NCBI RefSeq assembly: GCF_002865645.1
Contig: NW_020194588.1
Location: forward strand, 474,079-538,078
DNA: 64,000 nt
DNA from: Hyaloscypha bicolor E
Lineage: Eukaryota > Ascomycota > Leotiomycetes > Helotiales > Hyaloscyphaceae
Direction of reading: 5' to 3'
The position numbers were made by a program, and so were the translations under genes. Below, piece by piece: positions 35,131-47,416 of this stretch. The notes beneath the pieces were generated by a model. It searched no databases. It worked only from the letters and a program-made list of their open reading frames with translations, and was not told where the DNA came from. Numbering within the stretch: position 1 is the first letter of the stretch; each line of letters begins with the position of its first letter.

Positions 35131-35917
35131 GTGGTAGGTAGTATAGATTTGGAGTATTTAGCGTTTGCATTATATTTTCACCATCTTTTGAATTATGTGA
35201 ATTGCACGAGAATGCTGGTGTACCAAGTGTATATCCTACTTCGAGTCTTCCCCTCTGAACGGCCAGTTGCTTTGTGGAAAGGTTGGCTTTACGCCTGTGC
35301 AGCCTAAGTTGAATTGAAAGGTGAATCGGGATAGAGTCGGAAGGTGAACTCGAGAGAGAACAACTGGGAATTTACCATTGCATGTGAACTCGAAGTCGGG
35401 CTATTTCGTCTACTTCATCGACCGACACAACGGAACTCGAGGCTCAACCCCGCCGAATCCGAGCAAATCTCGTTGCTTAAGCAAACGTGGCGTCTCCTGC
35501 TGTATGTAATCCCAGATCAACAGCTGCCTTGACGCGAGACTCGCTGACCTTGCTGCTTTCTAGCGTCCAGCTTCGTTGTCCAGGGCCGAAAGCGACCAGT
35601 CAAGACCTGCTCCGAGGATTCTAGTAATTCCTTCGAATGCTGGACCTTGGGTTCACGCCTACAAATGGCAGCAGTGTCAGCGCAGCAAAGAAGTTTCTAC
35701 TTTGAGGGATATCATTAAAGTATAACTATGAAGGGGTGGTTCAGAAATAAATGTGTATGAGAGAAGACATCTAGCCCCGTGTATATATAGTGAAAGAGCT
35801 TTCGAATGTTATAAATGCGACACTATCCAATAAGTAGCTGAAATACATAGAACGAAATAGGAGAAAGATATCACTCACAAAGGGCGTGAGCCTATGTCCT
35901 ATCAAGGGTTCCAGCTC
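35131..35917. other. intergenic, convergent 3' regions
   Basis: Between LHS1 and the end of the MFS gene; no coding signal seen. Confidence 0.45.
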
Positions 35918-37694
35918 TCATAGTATGTATCTAAAATCCGGGTGAAGATCTCCCAAATCCCGCAAAACCTCCGAACTATTATCCAACTTCGCATTATCCT
36001 TCCCAGCATCCCTTCTCCGATTCGCCATCCAGCAATACAACTCCAAAGTAGTACTCGCCACCACCCCCAAAATATTCAACCCCAGACCGGTGCCAAACCC
36101 GGTCTTGAACCGCGGTGTTTCGTCCGTGATAAACACATTACTCGAAACCAGATTCCCACAATTCCCAAAGCCAATCATGAAGCCAGTAGCGAACGCAGCT
36201 TTGGCATTACCGCCCATGTTGTTGGAGAGCCAGACGACTAGGATGGGCATCTGGATGTATGCGGAAGCGGTGATGGCGAACATGCCGAAGTAGCGGGCTG
36301 AGACGGCTTTTACTTGTGCGAGTTCGATGGACCAGCCGACGATGCCGATGGCAGCGCCGAAGATTAGGAAGATGTATCTGCGACCTAGCCTTCCGGAGAG
36401 GTAGGCGCAGATCAAGAGAACGCAGAAGGCTACTATGTACACGGGGATGGTGTGGACTTGGGCTTGCGCATTGGAGTAGCCGAGGGACTTGAGAATGGTG
36501 GGTTGGAAGGAGACGATAGAGGAGGCGGCATTGTCGGCACCGAAGTAGGCGAGTGTTCTTGAGAACTCTTAGTAACTATTCCAGAGAGGGAAGGGGGAAT
36601 TGTACCCAAGCAAGATCTTGGGATCCAGGAGACATTCTTTGATTACGAGGGAGCTGTAGTGGTTTGGACGGGATTTTCCGGCGTCTTTCTTAAGCATTGC
36701 TAAGAGGTATTGCTTCTCCTCTGGTTTCAAGAAGGTGGAGTCCTCGGGATAGCTTGGGATACAAAGGAGAGCGATACCTACGCCTAGGATGGTGATGCAA
36801 CCTTCGATAATGAAGATCCTGAAGACTAGTCACCTTTGTTCAGCATAAAATCGGCCTGCTCATCTTACCATCTCCAGCCAGCATAGCCGCCAACTTTATC
36901 CATAAGCTCAATTGCATAAGCCAGGAACTAGAACCATCAGCGATTTAAGGATCAAAACGCAAGATACTACATACGCCACCGAACGCCCCAGCTAGGACAG
37001 CAGCACTAAAGAACACTGCATATCTGATAGAGAAGTCTCGGCGTTTGTAGTAACGACTGATAAGATACGCGCAACCTTCAAAGTCAGTAGGTGCAAATAT
37101 CAGTTCGACTATAGAACTCACCAGGGGCAAAGCCAGATTCGAAAACTCCCATCAAGAATCGGCATGCAAGAATACCTTTGAAAGTCTTTGTACAGCCCAA
37201 TCCAATCGTGCATAGTGCTGTGAATTCTTTTAGTCAAGAATTAGGCAAATAGGCAAGTAGTTGGGATGTCTCTTACCCCAGCAGAACATAATACCAGACA
37301 AATACACTGATGGCTTGACAAAGCCCTTCTTCATGAGCATATTGCTGGGGACAGCGAGACAGATGTAAGGGATGTTCAAGATCCAAAGAGAGGTGTTGTA
37401 ATCATTGCCCTTCATTCTTAAATCAACTGTCATACCCTCGATCTTCGCGTTGGCGATGTTGGTACGATCAATGAAAGTGATCATGAACAGGCAAATGAGT
37501 GGTGGGAGTAGCTTGAAGTCGCACTTCCAATTGATTGTCTTATCCATAGCCTCATCTACATTGAAGCGTTCATCTTGATCCTCCGTGGCAGAGGTATTTG
37601 CTTGGTTGCCTTTCTCCTCGAATTCCTCACTCGCCTGAGGGCTGTTTGGCACCTTGGTATTCGTGTCGTCCATTTCCGTGGGGTCCCAATTCAA
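35918..37694 (-). CDS. MFS anion:cation symporter (Dal5/Tna1-like)
   Basis: Six exons: 37694-37277, 37217-37122, 37075-36975, 36927-36869, 36818-36606 and 36557-35918. All are GT..AG and the total is a multiple of three: 508 residues. N-terminal hydrophilic tail, then KLLPPLICLFMITFIDRTNIANAK, written here as the first helix with the family motif DRTNIANAK. Also GLGCTKTFKGILACRFLMG, FESGFAPG, YLISRYYKRRDFSIR, WRWIFIIEGCITILGVG and SGRLGRRYIFLIFGAAIG. These match the allantoate/nicotinate permease family, which imports organic anions such as allantoate, nicotinate, pantothenate or biotin precursors. It lies next to, and in the same orientation as, an FAD monooxygenase. An in-frame ATG at 37673 is an alternative start. 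Confidence 0.9.
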
Positions 37695-38706
37695 CTCCTC
37701 AAAGCGTTGAATTAGATAGATGAGGGAGAAAGTGGGAGGAAGAAGTGACGGGATGAATGTGAAGAAAACGTGGTCTGGTCTTTATCCAGCATTGACTGGG
37801 GTGGTTAGCGGCCCGTAGCTAATACTGCAAGAAAAAGCTTTCCTGCTATAAGCGACATTAAGAAGCACGCCAAATCGAGCAGGTGACACCACCGGCAGAA
37901 TAGCTTTGATTGTCTCTCAAGGACGAAGCTGGCGAATAAACATGAAGCATTTTGAAGGGAAAATGTCAGCCGTAACACAGCACTACTGCAAGAACAAGGT
38001 CCCTACTGCAAGCTGCAGCAATTAACCCGTGATGAAGGATGCAAAAGAGGAGAGGCTAGCGTGGGACATTGCCGCTATTACACTGGGGCGAAGGAATATT
38101 GATATATAGTGAGTAGGTATTAGTATAGCGCTAGCAGGGGCTCCTTAAGCTTAGCTTAATAAAGTAGTAGACTTCGCAATACTAAAATAACACGCTTTTT
38201 CGCGTTTTTACCCTTCTATTATCTTATTAAATTACTAGTAATTATTTCGAGGAGAATAATTAGTATTTTATTATAGAAAATTAATATTTAAGTAGCCTTA
38301 TATAGGATTGCTTAATAATTACCTTAGTTATTTTTAAAGATTAAATATAAGTCGATTTATTCAAGTCATGTGACTTTCGTGACTTTCACGTGATTATTCA
38401 TAAATAGCTTTTCAACTTTACTCAAGCTATTTAAGCTACTACGTTACTTATATTCTATTTAATTTACTCATGAATATTCATGAATAACTTAAATAGCTTG
38501 AGTAATCCTTTGACACACTGGATTTGGTTGATAATGGGTTTAAACGATGTGGAGTTGTGGTTATGAACGAGATGAGACCATTCTTATAGTAATAGAAGAC
38601 ATGTGTAAAAGCATAATCAAATTTTTTCCCAGTAACAGTCTACTTCATGAAATACAATTCGATCGTTGACTCTCACCTAACACAGCCAACCTTTCCCTTT
38701 TCAGGT
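37695..38706. other. intergenic with AT-rich repeat relic
   Basis: 37695-38100 should hold the MFS promoter. 38100-38510 is an AT-rich, RIP-like scrap that includes an inverted repeat; nothing coding is seen. Confidence 0.5.
38417..38505. repeat. inverted repeat in AT-rich relic
   Basis: TTTACTCAAGCTATTTAAG (38417-38435) pairs with AACTTAAATAGCTTGAGTAA (38486-38505). About 50 bases of loop; probably the remains of a foldback element. Confidence 0.6.
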
Positions 38707-40211
<1,505 letters not shown>

Positions 40212-41266
40212 AGTTTTAATAGTTGCGTGAGAGGGGGTTGCGGTGAAATCTGCAAGAGGGAGAATTTGAAGTTTTGAGATGGAAGGATGGGTAAAGACTT
40301 TGGAGTACTTGTACACACCGCAGATGAGGGATAGAAGGTGACAGACTCTGAATGGGTCGAGGTGATGGAATTGATAATCGTCGCCTTCTTGCAATATTGA
40401 GATAATATTGAAGTGAGCTTGAGGTTGTCGTTTGCAGGGTTCCCCCCAGTGGTTAGCTTCAGGCCGAGACCCTTGCAAGCAGGTCAGGGGATTTCTCGCC
40501 CGGCCTATTTATCTCAACGTTCATTCTTTTCTTCATCAACACCACGACCTACGATCGTGCTCTTCACCTTTGATCTGAGAAATGGGTTGGCGAATTGCTC
40601 CTGCCTGGTCATCATGACCGAGAGCAAGTGTGGCGGCCGTATTATACCCTGGGTTGCGTTGCGGTGGACTTCTTGTCTAACCTAACTTCCATCGTCGAGA
40701 AGAAGATGCGTTCTTTGGGGCAGCCGATGCGGGATGGGAAGGCGTACCGACCTCAATGTTAAAGGATTAATGCCTCCTGAGGTCCTAGGAAGGGGAGCTT
40801 GGTGAAGTTGAAGGAACTCAGATTGAAGAAGAATACGGACGATAAGGATGAGTTAAATGATGTGGCTTTGAAGAAACACCTCCCACGTATTGGGACCGAA
40901 AAGAGACAAGTAGATCAAACCAGTCCCATTTGGTCCACCATGCACGCAAAAAAGGAAAGCTTTGGCGTTGGTATCCGCCCCTTTTGCTCCTCCTTGTCGC
41001 AGATCATTAACTGCATTATCGTTGATTTTTGGTATCTAGCGCCCGGTTAAAGGGCCACTAGTCGAAGGGGTCTACGCCACCAGGAGCAATATATCGGGAA
41101 GCGAACCCAACTTACCAGCCACCCTACGTCAAGTTGTTTCGGACTATACAGGCAGGCCTACCCTTGTACTGCTAGGAAAGGGAGGTGCAGTATTGACCAT
41201 CGAGGATATTCATTTTTTGTAAGGGATATAGGTTCTTTTTAGGGATGATTTAACCCGCTAATGCGG
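40212..41266. other. intergenic with repeat fragments
   Basis: No gene recognised. Contains one copy (40993-41013) of a 21-base direct repeat and a fragment (41073-41119) related to sequence in the AT-rich block near 51.9 kb, so part of this stretch is transposon-derived. Confidence 0.45.
41073..41119. repeat. element fragment shared with 51870-51911
   Basis: Both copies share an ACCAGGAGC-like start, ATATCGGGAA and AACCCAA.TTAC.AG in the same order. The copy at 51.9 kb has T where this copy has C at most differing positions. Probably pieces of one repeat family, this one less mutated. Confidence 0.55.
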
Positions 41267-41641
41267 TCATTCTTCGTCAATGAATGGATCTGTCAAGTCC
41301 TCCACAGAGTTTGCCACAGTTTGCCCGTCATTTTCGCCTCGTTCTTGATCATTTTCCATGTCTTCTTCTTCCGATTCGGTATCCGTACTCGGTGGTTCCG
41401 TGCGGATTAGGCACTTCGGACCTTTCCGTAAACTTAGAGTCCGCGGGTTCTCCTTCCAAAGGGACATGAATAATAATTCGTTATAGTGCTTATTTCGGTA
41501 GATCTCATTTTGAGCCAATACTTTTTCACATAGCATTTGTTTCCGTAGCATTGTTCTGAAAACTAGAACAGCTAATTCCGGGTTCCACGGTTGGTACGGC
41601 TCTTTCCATGCAACTGATAGGTAGCACTTGTCGCAGATCAT
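41267..41641 (-). CDS. hypothetical protein, acidic C-terminus
   Basis: Single open frame of 124 residues, not recognised. The N-terminal part has MICDKCYLSVAWKEPYQPW, with a Cys pair and aromatic residues. The last 40 residues are strongly acidic (TESEEEDMENDQERGEND). It lies between repeat fragments, so it may be part of an old mobile element rather than a host gene. Composition is protein-like but the call is weak. Confidence 0.35.
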   Translation of the reverse strand: MICDKCYLSVAWKEPYQPWNPELAVLVFRTMLRKQMLCEKVLAQNEIYRNKHYNELLFMSLWKENPRTLSLRKGPKCLIRTEPPSTDTESEEEDMENDQERGENDGQTVANSVEDLTDPFIDEE

Positions 41642-42290
41642 TAACTGTGTGCGTAAAGCTGACGGAAAGAAGATGAGGGCTGAAGATGAGACACGGAATG
41701 ATATTCTCCCCCCTAATTAAATGTAACAGTGGGTCAAAGGGCACGGGGTTTTTTTCTTGTATGACAACTGGACCGTGCCAGGCTAGTTTTACGGGGACCC
41801 ACTATTACATTTATTTAGGGGGGGTGGGGGAGGGGGGTGGTTTTACATTTCCCTTATTCCGGGTAAAGAAATACCGCGGCCATGCCCTTACGACCTTGTC
41901 AAATGTAACATAAATCGATTCAACATGTATGTATAATTTAAAGTGGATCTATCTTCTGCGTCTCATTCACAATACCGCATACTACGGCCACAAAGTGCAA
42001 TGTGGTCTTGAAATTGAGCTAGTGGGGTTTGGATAACTGCTAGCGACTGCGTCCTGGAGCTTTTAGACTCGCAGAAGAAAGCGAGTTACGAGGGGAATCG
42101 TTTCATTGGGGACGCGTAAAAACCTGAAGCCAAGAGGATGTGCATCATCATTTTAACAAAAATAATTACATGGGTTGACCTCACGCCAAAACCACTCCTT
42201 TCCTCTAACGAGACGGTCCCCTTCAGCGACCACCAAGGCCAACTCTTAATCACGAATGTAATTCTATGAAGAACGCTTTGAATTGCAGCG
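41642..42290. other. intergenic, no gene recognised
   Basis: Includes the second copy of the 21-base direct repeat (41628-41648) at its left end and a G-rich run at 41817-41840. No coding signal. Confidence 0.4.
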
Positions 42291-43736
42291 TCAAGCAGAC
42301 GTCGTGCTCTCTTCCATGGTTGGGGGATCGAGCGCTTTCCGTTTCCTCCATCTTCCAAAGCACGCAAACACTGACTTCGACCAACTAATAACGACCTCGA
42401 ACACGTTCAAGAAAAACGTCCTGAACGGATGGAGCTTGGTGTATGCCATTTCCTGTATTAATTCGTCCATACGAGCAAGGGATGCCGCTTGATGCATGCT
42501 CAATTTCCGTCGCTCTTCTTCAAAGTCATCTCGAGCCTCAGAGGATTCAACCTGAAGCTTTTCCAGTTCATCCTTGTTGTGGGAAAAGTCCTCTTTGACC
42601 GTTCTGAGTTGTGTCTGGGTACGCGAGAGATCGTCCGTTGCCGTCTGCAAAGATTGGCGTAGTTCTGCGCCGTTGCGCCGTTCGGATGATAGTTGAGCAT
42701 TGAGTGTCCCCACCTCTTGGAAAAGCCCTGCGTACTTCTCCTCGAGCTGAGCCTTCGCGTCGCCAATAGCCTTGATATTCTGGTCTTCGATACTCAACCG
42801 CGCATGAAGGCGTTTTGCCTCCTCAGACAATGTATCTCTGGCTGCTTCGGCTTCCTCCAAGCTGAGCCCAAATCGGTCGATGTTCTCTGCCGCAATTTGG
42901 AGCTGAGACTTGAAATCGTCCTTCTCTGACAAAGCCGAGTCTCGTTCACTTTTGATTAGAATCAGTTCTGACTCCAGTGTGACTTTTGCATGAAGTTCGG
43001 TCTCGAGTCGTAAGGTCAACTCAGAAGCCTGATTGGCAAGGGTCATCTCGGTCTCCTTCAACTTTTTCAGTTCTGAGCGTATGGAGCGATTTGTCTGCGC
43101 TTCCTTCTGCAGCGTTGTTTTCATATTCAGACGTTCATCCTTCCACCCAGCTTGAAGTTTCGAAATGCGCTCCTCCGTTTCAGCTACGCATTTATCATAG
43201 GAGTTTGACATTTTCTGGGCGACTTCCTTGCTGTCCCTTTCTTCTGCCTTTGCTTGTTTGAGTTTCGCTCTCAATGAGGATACCTCCAGACTCATTGAGC
43301 CTATCGATTTCAGCTCCTCCTTTCTTCGTGAAATCTCTGCTTCGAATTTTCGCTCCAACTCCTCTCTCTGTGATCTTTCCTCTTTCAACATTTCTTTCAG
43401 TTCTCGATTCTTGTCCTTCAGACCTCTACCACTCTCATAGAATTGTGCTGCATCCCGAATAGCTACCTCCCATTCGTCAATCTTCTCGAAGGCTTGACCC
43501 TGATGGTATTTTTCACAAAGACTCAATTGAGCGAGACGTTCTAGTGACTTTACCGCCTTTGCAGGTGCTTTGGTCTCGAATTCGTCCAGTATGGAGCATA
43601 TTTGAGAGAATTTCTTGTTTGGAATGTCCCACCGACATCGCTTTCCATATATGTTGTTTCCAACACAGGTCATGCTACTGCTGTCTCGACTGGTGATGTT
43701 GAGACTTCGATATGCATCCCATTGTATCGGCGCCAT
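42291..43736 (-). CDS. coiled-coil protein with N-terminal Cys-containing domain
   Basis: Uninterrupted frame; starting at the ATG at 43736 (MAPIQWDAYRSLN) it gives 481 residues. Residues about 10-90 form a small domain with SMTCVGNNIYGKRCRWDI and later LERLAQLSLCEKYHQG. This resembles the N-terminal Cys/His segment found in fungal T5orf172/GIY-YIG-type proteins, but no nuclease domain follows. Residues about 110-440 are a long heptad-rich coiled coil (EEISRRKEELKSIG, LRLETELHAKVTLESEL and more). The tail has a short hydrophobic stretch (FRTFFLNVFEVVISW) and a basic end. It may be a scaffold or membrane-tethered factor. The frame is open to 43823 but the later Met looks better. Confidence 0.75.
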   Translation of the reverse strand: MAPIQWDAYRSLNITSRDSSSMTCVGNNIYGKRCRWDIPNKKFSQICSILDEFETKAPAKAVKSLERLAQLSLCEKYHQGQAFEKIDEWEVAIRDAAQFYESGRGLKDKNRELKEMLKEERSQREELERKFEAEISRRKEELKSIGSMSLEVSSLRAKLKQAKAEERDSKEVAQKMSNSYDKCVAETEERISKLQAGWKDERLNMKTTLQKEAQTNRSIRSELKKLKETEMTLANQASELTLRLETELHAKVTLESELILIKSERDSALSEKDDFKSQLQIAAENIDRFGLSLEEAEAARDTLSEEAKRLHARLSIEDQNIKAIGDAKAQLEEKYAGLFQEVGTLNAQLSSERRNGAELRQSLQTATDDLSRTQTQLRTVKEDFSHNKDELEKLQVESSEARDDFEEERRKLSMHQAASLARMDELIQEMAYTKLHPFRTFFLNVFEVVISWSKSVFACFGRWRKRKALDPPTMEESTTSA

Positions 43737-44430
43737 GGCACAATTGACAGGTCCGGAGAGGGGAAATGGTGGATAGCTAGTATGAATTTCGTTGCCTTCA
43801 GCAAGAGAAGATAGCTGAAGCAACCGTGAAATAAATCATTAGGAAGCAATCTTGGAAATCTTCCCCGTTATAACCAATAATCTGCAGACTTTGAAACGCT
43901 TTTCGGGGCGGTTCAAAGGGACGAGACAAGGCGGCCCGGCCACCAACTGTTGGGTTTTAGCCATTTCCAAAACCATCTACTCGGCGCGTATTGTGAGAGT
44001 GCAAGAAAACAGAAACGTCAAACAGTATGCATGAAATTTCATGAATGGAATAGCGGGAACATTATTCGATTAGAATTTCGGTCTGGCGGGACAAACCCGC
44101 TTTTTTGTGGTCGCAAACCCTGCTGACACCCTGGTGACCCTTCTGATCCCACCTACCCCTGATGTAGCAGAACAGTTTGAACCGAACTGTCGGTACCTCT
44201 TCGTACCTTCCACCAGTAGTAACCTGTGGAAGGTACGAACGGGTATTGGTTCAACAGCCAGCTGGCACGGACGAGATAGGGGTTATCGAACCGGCGAGAA
44301 TGACAAGGCGTAGGATATCAGCCTACTTGAATAGTGCTTGTGCACGGCGATAATTAGTGTTTTATGGATACGAGTTCATAAGAGTGGGACTGGTATTCCT
44401 GCCATAACCCCTTATTTCCCCTTCCCAAGC
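43737..44430. other. intergenic with foldback sequence
   Basis: Promoter of the coiled-coil gene on one side, 3' end of the membrane protein gene on the other. Holds the hairpin at 44200-44239. Confidence 0.45.
44200..44239. repeat. perfect 14-base inverted repeat, 12-base loop
   Basis: TTCGTACCTTCCAC and GTGGAAGGTACGAA. The outer flanks also pair loosely (GTTTGAACC against GGTTCAAC), so the foldback may reach about 100 bases. It could be a small foldback element or a 3' processing structure; a bacterial-type terminator is not expected here. Confidence 0.7.
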
Positions 44431-45807
44431 TTAAGGCGTGCTTGCCGTGAGGTTCGCGGAGAAGAAAACAGCGCTATCAAGCTTACCACTGCACCAGCCA
44501 TCGAACTTATGCAGTTCCATCCGGGTCTTCGCCACCTGCATTGGTACCGTCACCCATTCTGCCACACCAAAAAGCCCCTCTGTCGTGCTGGCATTGAAAA
44601 ACTTCTCGCCACAAACTTCAACAAAACTGTTCTTTCCAAGGGTAGTATGTTTGCCGCAGGGCGTTTTTTTGGTTTCCAGGGCTGCAGCTAGTATGAGAAG
44701 GAATGCCAGTAATCCTAGAAAGGCGGTGTAGACTTTATACCAACAAGACGTGATACATGGGATTATCGTCGTTGTGGAGCGCCCGAGGATGATATACGCG
44801 CTGAGAATAGTGGCAGACGCGCAGAGAAAGACGGTGTAGAATAGATTGAGGCATAAAGCTGTAACTGTGAAGATTACACCGCTCCGAAGGGACGTGAAGC
44901 AAAGGCTTATTAGAGCGAAGCCAGCGAGTGGGAGTAGGAACAGAACGCGGACGAGGATGCCGCGCCAGTTTTGTGCAGCGTATTCGCTCTTAACCAATAA
45001 GGAGGGTGACGCATCCAGCAGGCCCATGGTCCTAAGCGTTTTCGGTTGTGTGAATGGACGGTCCTGAGATCGCCGAACATTGGAATCTCGATTTGATGCT
45101 GGGACTTGCGGGATCTTCACGTCAGTGTTGTAGTCAGCGTAAGAGTAGTCTTCAGTCAACCATATTGCGGCTGGCAATCTCAAAAGCCCGAGTAAGGCCA
45201 AGGGGAAAAATATAGAATCGATTGCCATTTCAACGCCCCAATTCAAGGGTTTGACCAATAAGCAATAGATAGCTTGTACACCCTGCAAGGTTATCGTGAG
45301 CGTCTTTGCTGAAGTCGCAGAAAAGAAACTGATCCGTGCGCGACTTGGTATTCTTGTCAAAAAGACTCGACTGCTGCGCATTATAGACTCCGATCCGTCC
45401 CAGCCTTTTGCTGTCCAGAAGAGGGCATTGCTTGCAGCCATATCCTCGGCATTCCACGATTTTGCACGAACACGTCTGTCAGTAATGACGAAGTATCGCC
45501 AGATGATCGAAGTCGGATTATAATGGGTAATTTGATCGTGCCACTGGGGCCGCTTATGCTCAAAATAGGTCGGGGTAGGTACACCGGCGACGATGTGCAT
45601 GACCAGAGGAGCGAGACAAAGGGTTAGGAGAGCGATCCATTCCGAGAAATCGATGTTGTTTCGCGGTTGGAACGAGAAATCGACAGCGCGTCGAAGGATG
45701 GCACTGCCGGCCTTTTCGACATACGCTGTGAACTGGCTGCTTTTAGAGACAAATAAAAATATCGATATTGTCTTTCTCAATGAATCTTGGAATGTGGTAC
45801 ATACCAT
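44431..45807 (-). CDS. uncharacterised fungal multi-pass membrane protein
   Basis: Long frame of 458 residues. Hydrophobic stretches include WIALLTLCLAPLVMHIVAG, SIFFPLALLGLLRLPAAIW, ILVRVLFLLPLAGFALISL, TALCLNLFYTVFLCASATIL and TAFLGLLAFLLILAAAL. Soluble parts include HYNPTSIIWRYFVITDRRVRA, with five or six membrane helices overall. It looks like a recurrent ascomycete family of unknown role. The first residues MVCTTFQ may really be an intron: GTATGT at the start and CTAAAAG about 70 bases on would fuse the rest to upstream coding sequence. A protein-like frame at 46145-45850 (MLLGGFSLASVGGIQTCTAR, then RIPSYIDVPHLSWLSPFEAL) is a likely 5' exon, so the true gene probably reaches about 46.07-46.15 kb. 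Confidence 0.72.
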   Translation of the reverse strand: MVCTTFQDSLRKTISIFLFVSKSSQFTAYVEKAGSAILRRAVDFSFQPRNNIDFSEWIALLTLCLAPLVMHIVAGVPTPTYFEHKRPQWHDQITHYNPTSIIWRYFVITDRRVRAKSWNAEDMAASNALFWTAKGWDGSESIMRSSRVFLTRIPSRARISFFSATSAKTLTITLQGVQAIYCLLVKPLNWGVEMAIDSIFFPLALLGLLRLPAAIWLTEDYSYADYNTDVKIPQVPASNRDSNVRRSQDRPFTQPKTLRTMGLLDASPSLLVKSEYAAQNWRGILVRVLFLLPLAGFALISLCFTSLRSGVIFTVTALCLNLFYTVFLCASATILSAYIILGRSTTTIIPCITSCWYKVYTAFLGLLAFLLILAAALETKKTPCGKHTTLGKNSFVEVCGEKFFNASTTEGLFGVAEWVTVPMQVAKTRMELHKFDGWCSGKLDSAVFFSANLTASTP

Positions 45808-46145
45808 AGCTTTCAGACACTGTAAGTTTAAACTTGTGTGTAAGATGCATACAAAAGAGCCTCAAAGGGAGAGAGCCAGCTCAAATGCGGTACATCGATA
45901 TATGAAGGTATACGAAGCCCGTGAGTAGAGGATATCTGGAGGACAAGACGGTGCAGCCAACGCTGAAATGGATTACAGAAAACGTACGGCCAAGAAAAGG
46001 GCGTCGTCAGCCGGGCAGTGCAGGTTTGTATGCCGCCTACGCTGGCTAGGCTGAAGCCACCCAGCAGCATCACGTGCGTCGCAATGCAGTCAATAGAAGA
46101 ATCAGAATCGTCTATTGGCTGCACATTTGCACATTGATTTTCCAC

Positions 46146-47416
46146 GGCTAAAGAAGCTTAGCGTGGATTTAGAAGCTGAATCAAATTTACTCTTAACGTT
46201 ACGATTGTGGAGATGGGTCTGAAGCGTAGGTCGCGCGAGGGCGATGAAAGGCGCCAGCAGTATTTTGCCCGACGTGTTCGGATGGACTCTACTCAACAGC
46301 CACAACTGACATGTGGGCCAGCAAAGCGCCTAGCGCCACCATTTCACATCCGTCCAATTATCAGTTATTTCAGAATTATGTGTGATTTGAAATCTTGGAA
46401 GCTGCATAATTAATTCTTGATCGTTAAAAGTATCTAATAGTGTTAGCACTGATCGCTCGCTATCTCGCCATTGATTCCTTAGTGTTAAGCCCAGTATTCT
46501 TGTTCCGGCACGCAGGAGCGATTGCCATTGCCATGACTAACCCCCTTTTCATTGGCGAGACGCTAAGTGAAGCTTAAATGCACCTCCTTGCTTGTCGACG
46601 CTTGGCCCTCCAATTATGTAAGGCCGAGGAAACCCTCAAGCTTCCGTCAAGCTTCGTCAAAAGCTTCAAATTTCGCTGCCTCTTCGGCTGCCGACTCAGC
46701 CTCGATCGCTTGAGGAAGGAATCTCCGAGCCACCCCTGCAGCGACCCTGCACGAACCCCGCACCGCAACACGTGATATCGAAACTCAATCAAAAGCAGCT
46801 GGTGCAGCACAACGCCAAGACGAAATACGAAGTGGTTTTGCTGTGTTTTCTGCCGTGCTGCGCTGTGCCGTACCGTGTCCCTCGTAAAAGCGTACGTCAC
46901 GCCACCTGTTCTGCTGACCGCCTTCCCAAAGGGCTCCCTTCTCCTGGCGACCGCGATTCCACGAACCATCTTCGTCGGGACCCTGCGCGGCCCAGCGCTG
47001 CTGATTCGCGCAGCCTTGGGTTTGCCTTGTTGCTTTTGTGAATCTCGAGCAGACCAGCAGACAGGGATGCCGCACATCGTGAGCACGCATTGGAGCGCCC
47101 GACGAACCCGACTTTTGCCTGTTTTTAACCAGAACGCAAACCAGCCAGCGTGCAGGTTTTCGACGGAAGCCCCAACCACCATGCTTTGCGCCGCACCAGC
47201 ATCGTGCAACGACATGTCGTCGACCTCTTCATCGTCCTGACTGTTTGGCCGGAAAGCTCTGCAGTTTGCGGACGAATTGCGCTCGATCTTCACAGGAGCA
47301 TCACCTTCGATGTGTTGACTGTGCTCGTAGAGTCAGCCCACACGTTCGTTTGTCGTACAAGCTCGATATTGACCCGGACACACACGACCACAACAACCGA
47401 TGCGACAGTCGCAAAA
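46146..47416. other. long intergenic / leader region of the GH76 gene
   Basis: Base composition is mixed, with normal GC in 46.6-47.4 kb. Frames on both strands (such as minus 47293-46574) overlap without any motif. It probably holds a long 5' leader and promoter. Confidence 0.4.

Noticed and set aside
46574..47293. Minus-strand open frame of 239 codons upstream of the GH76 gene
   Set aside because: No recognisable motif, unusual Arg/Cys/Trp-rich composition, and it is antisense to the probable leader of the GH76 gene; long only because of local GC content.
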